From: Chloroflexota bacterium | Lineage (GTDB): Bacteria > Chloroflexota > Anaerolineae > Aggregatilineales > UBA2796 | Assembly: GCA_003695215.1 (NCBI GenBank) | Contig: RFIM01000153.1 | Span: 1 to 6,905 of the forward strand | DNA: 6,905 nt | Reading direction: 5' to 3' | Part shown: positions 6,511 to 6,905 of the stretch, piece after piece | Position numbering within the stretch: position 1 is the stretch's first letter | How the letters are laid out: each line of letters opens with the position of its first letter | The notes under the pieces: model-generated | What the model was told of the DNA's origin: nothing | The model's input: the letters and a program-made list of their open reading frames with translations, nothing else | Database searches by the model: none | Program-made: the position numbers and the translations under genes

Positions 6511-6527
6511 GCGCTGGGCTTCGCTCA
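6508..6527 (+). terminator. Weak hairpin at the regulator stop codon, possible terminator
   Basis: TGAGCG (6508-6513) pairs with CGCTCA (6522-6527) across an 8-nt loop, and a TTTT run follows only at 6536-6539. The stem overlaps the TGA stop. The separation between stem and T-run makes it a poor intrinsic terminator, so termination here is uncertain. Confidence 0.25.
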
Positions 6528-6601
6528 AGTGTTGCTTTTGCGCTCGCGCTCAGAAAAAAGTCAGCTTATACCTCAAGGGCGCTGGCGTGCATATGTGCAG
6601 C

Positions 6602-6625
6602 CTTAGCACAAATCTTCGAGCTAAG
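6602..6625. repeat. Inverted repeat upstream of the last promoter, operator-like
   Basis: Perfect 6-bp arms CTTAGC (6602-6607) and GCTAAG (6620-6625), with centres 18 bp apart, end 4 bp before the -35 box at 6630. The position suits an activator or repressor dimer. A second imperfect dyad, TGCA-TATG-TGCA with flanking GGC/GCC, lies at 6584-6602. No T-run follows, so it is not an intrinsic terminator for the regulator. Confidence 0.35.
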
Positions 6626-6629
6626 TTCC

Positions 6630-6658
6630 TTGGGCATAGAGCCAAAGTCCCTTATAAT
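6630..6658 (+). promoter_or_regulatory. Sigma70-type promoter for the truncated downstream gene
   Basis: TTGGGC (6630-6635), 17-bp spacer, TATAAT (6653-6658). The -10 box is a perfect consensus and the spacing ideal, while the -35 is weaker (3 of 6). The predicted leader before the ATG at 6702 is about 37 bases. A weak -35 next to an inverted repeat is the arrangement expected of an activator-dependent promoter. Confidence 0.6.
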
Positions 6659-6701
6659 TGTCCATACAAAAAGCTACGTTTCAAGAAGGTAGCATTGGCC
6701 A

Positions 6702-6905
6702 ATGTTTCAAGAGACTTTGAGCAATTATACCAAGTGGAATCGGGCGCTTTGGGATTTCCTCTCAGCAGGGTTGCCGCTAGGCGCGCGGCTTTACCTCAGC
6801 ATTGACGACAACGCCCTCAGGCACATTGGCCAATCCGAAAATGCTGTCAGCGATTTCGAAGAGACGATTCGCTTGCACTGCGTTTTTAACAGCACGGTTG
6901 CGTTA
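6702..6905 (+). CDS. Unrecognised protein, N-terminal 68 residues (runs off window)
   Basis: The frame is open from ATG 6702 to the window edge. The start is fixed: an in-frame TAG lies at 6690-6692 and no other start codon intervenes. GAAGG at 6685-6689 is a candidate RBS, with a rather long 12-nt spacing. The protein begins MFQETLSNYTKWNRALWDFL; residues 27-42 read LGARLYLSIDDNALRH. The order of features, an aromatic-rich W-N-x-A-L-x-x-F helix, a Gly followed by a short beta strand (RLYLSID) and a D-N-A-L-x-x-I-G helix, looks like a genuine folded N-terminus, and the codon use resembles that of the other genes here. I have a vague memory of similar starts (WN..L..F, then YLS.D...L..IG) in large uncharacterised bacterial proteins but cannot name a family. 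No signal peptide or membrane segment is visible. The gene has its own consensus-like promoter. Confidence 0.65.
   Translation, partial: MFQETLSNYTKWNRALWDFLSAGLPLGARLYLSIDDNALRHIGQSENAVSDFEETIRLHCVFNSTVAL

Noticed and set aside
6507..6553. Stem CTGAGCGC/GCGCTCAG followed by an A-run
   Set aside because: Considered as a bidirectional terminator, but the run after the stem on the plus strand is A, and on the minus strand the Ts come before the stem, so it fits a terminator in neither direction. The 31-nt loop also argues against stability.
6482..6805. A 107-codon frame spanning the regulator 3' end and the start of the last gene
   Set aside because: It crosses the promoter and inverted repeats, overlaps both neighbours in other frames and has no RBS or family resemblance.

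Overview
The window is a GC-rich bacterial chromosome segment with frequent GTG/TTG starts, Shine-Dalgarno sites and sigma70-type promoters. The SARP/BTAD-type regulator with a degenerate NTPase-like N-terminus, the stand-alone MutS-like ATPase and the general base composition suggest a member of the Chloroflexota (Anaerolineae-like). This is an inference from gene families; there is no rRNA or other phylogenetic marker except the tiny L36 protein.

Layout. 1-1523 (+): the 3' end of a GH88/GH105-type unsaturated uronyl glycoside hydrolase, followed 2 bp later by a BadF/BadG-type sugar (N-acetylglucosamine-like) kinase. Together they look like the end of a carbohydrate-salvage operon. 1589-3247 (+): a MutS-family ATPase lacking the mismatch-recognition domain, with its own candidate promoter. 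It converges with, and overlaps by 34 bp, 3214-4749 (-), a PhrB-like [4Fe-4S] photolyase with all four cluster cysteines. 4870-4986 (-): a monocistronic rpmJ (ribosomal protein L36) with its own promoter, strong RBS and intrinsic terminator; the photolyase promoter lies immediately behind that terminator. 5000-5262 is a divergent intergenic region with promoters for rpmJ (-) and for the regulator (+), plus several inverted repeats. 5263-6510 (+): a SARP/BTAD-type transcriptional regulator with a TTG start. 6511-6701: intergenic, with an inverted repeat just upstream of a promoter with a perfect TATAAT. 6702-6905 (+): the first 68 codons of an unrecognised protein that runs off the window.

The window holds separate functional units rather than one obvious system: sugar salvage, two nucleic-acid ATPase/repair genes facing each other, a lone ribosomal protein gene, and a regulator next to an unknown gene. 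The least explained parts are the truncated last gene with its promoter and operator-like repeat, the regulator with no working P-loop, and the structured 5021-5124 region. I saw no tRNA, rRNA, CRISPR array, insertion sequence or att site.
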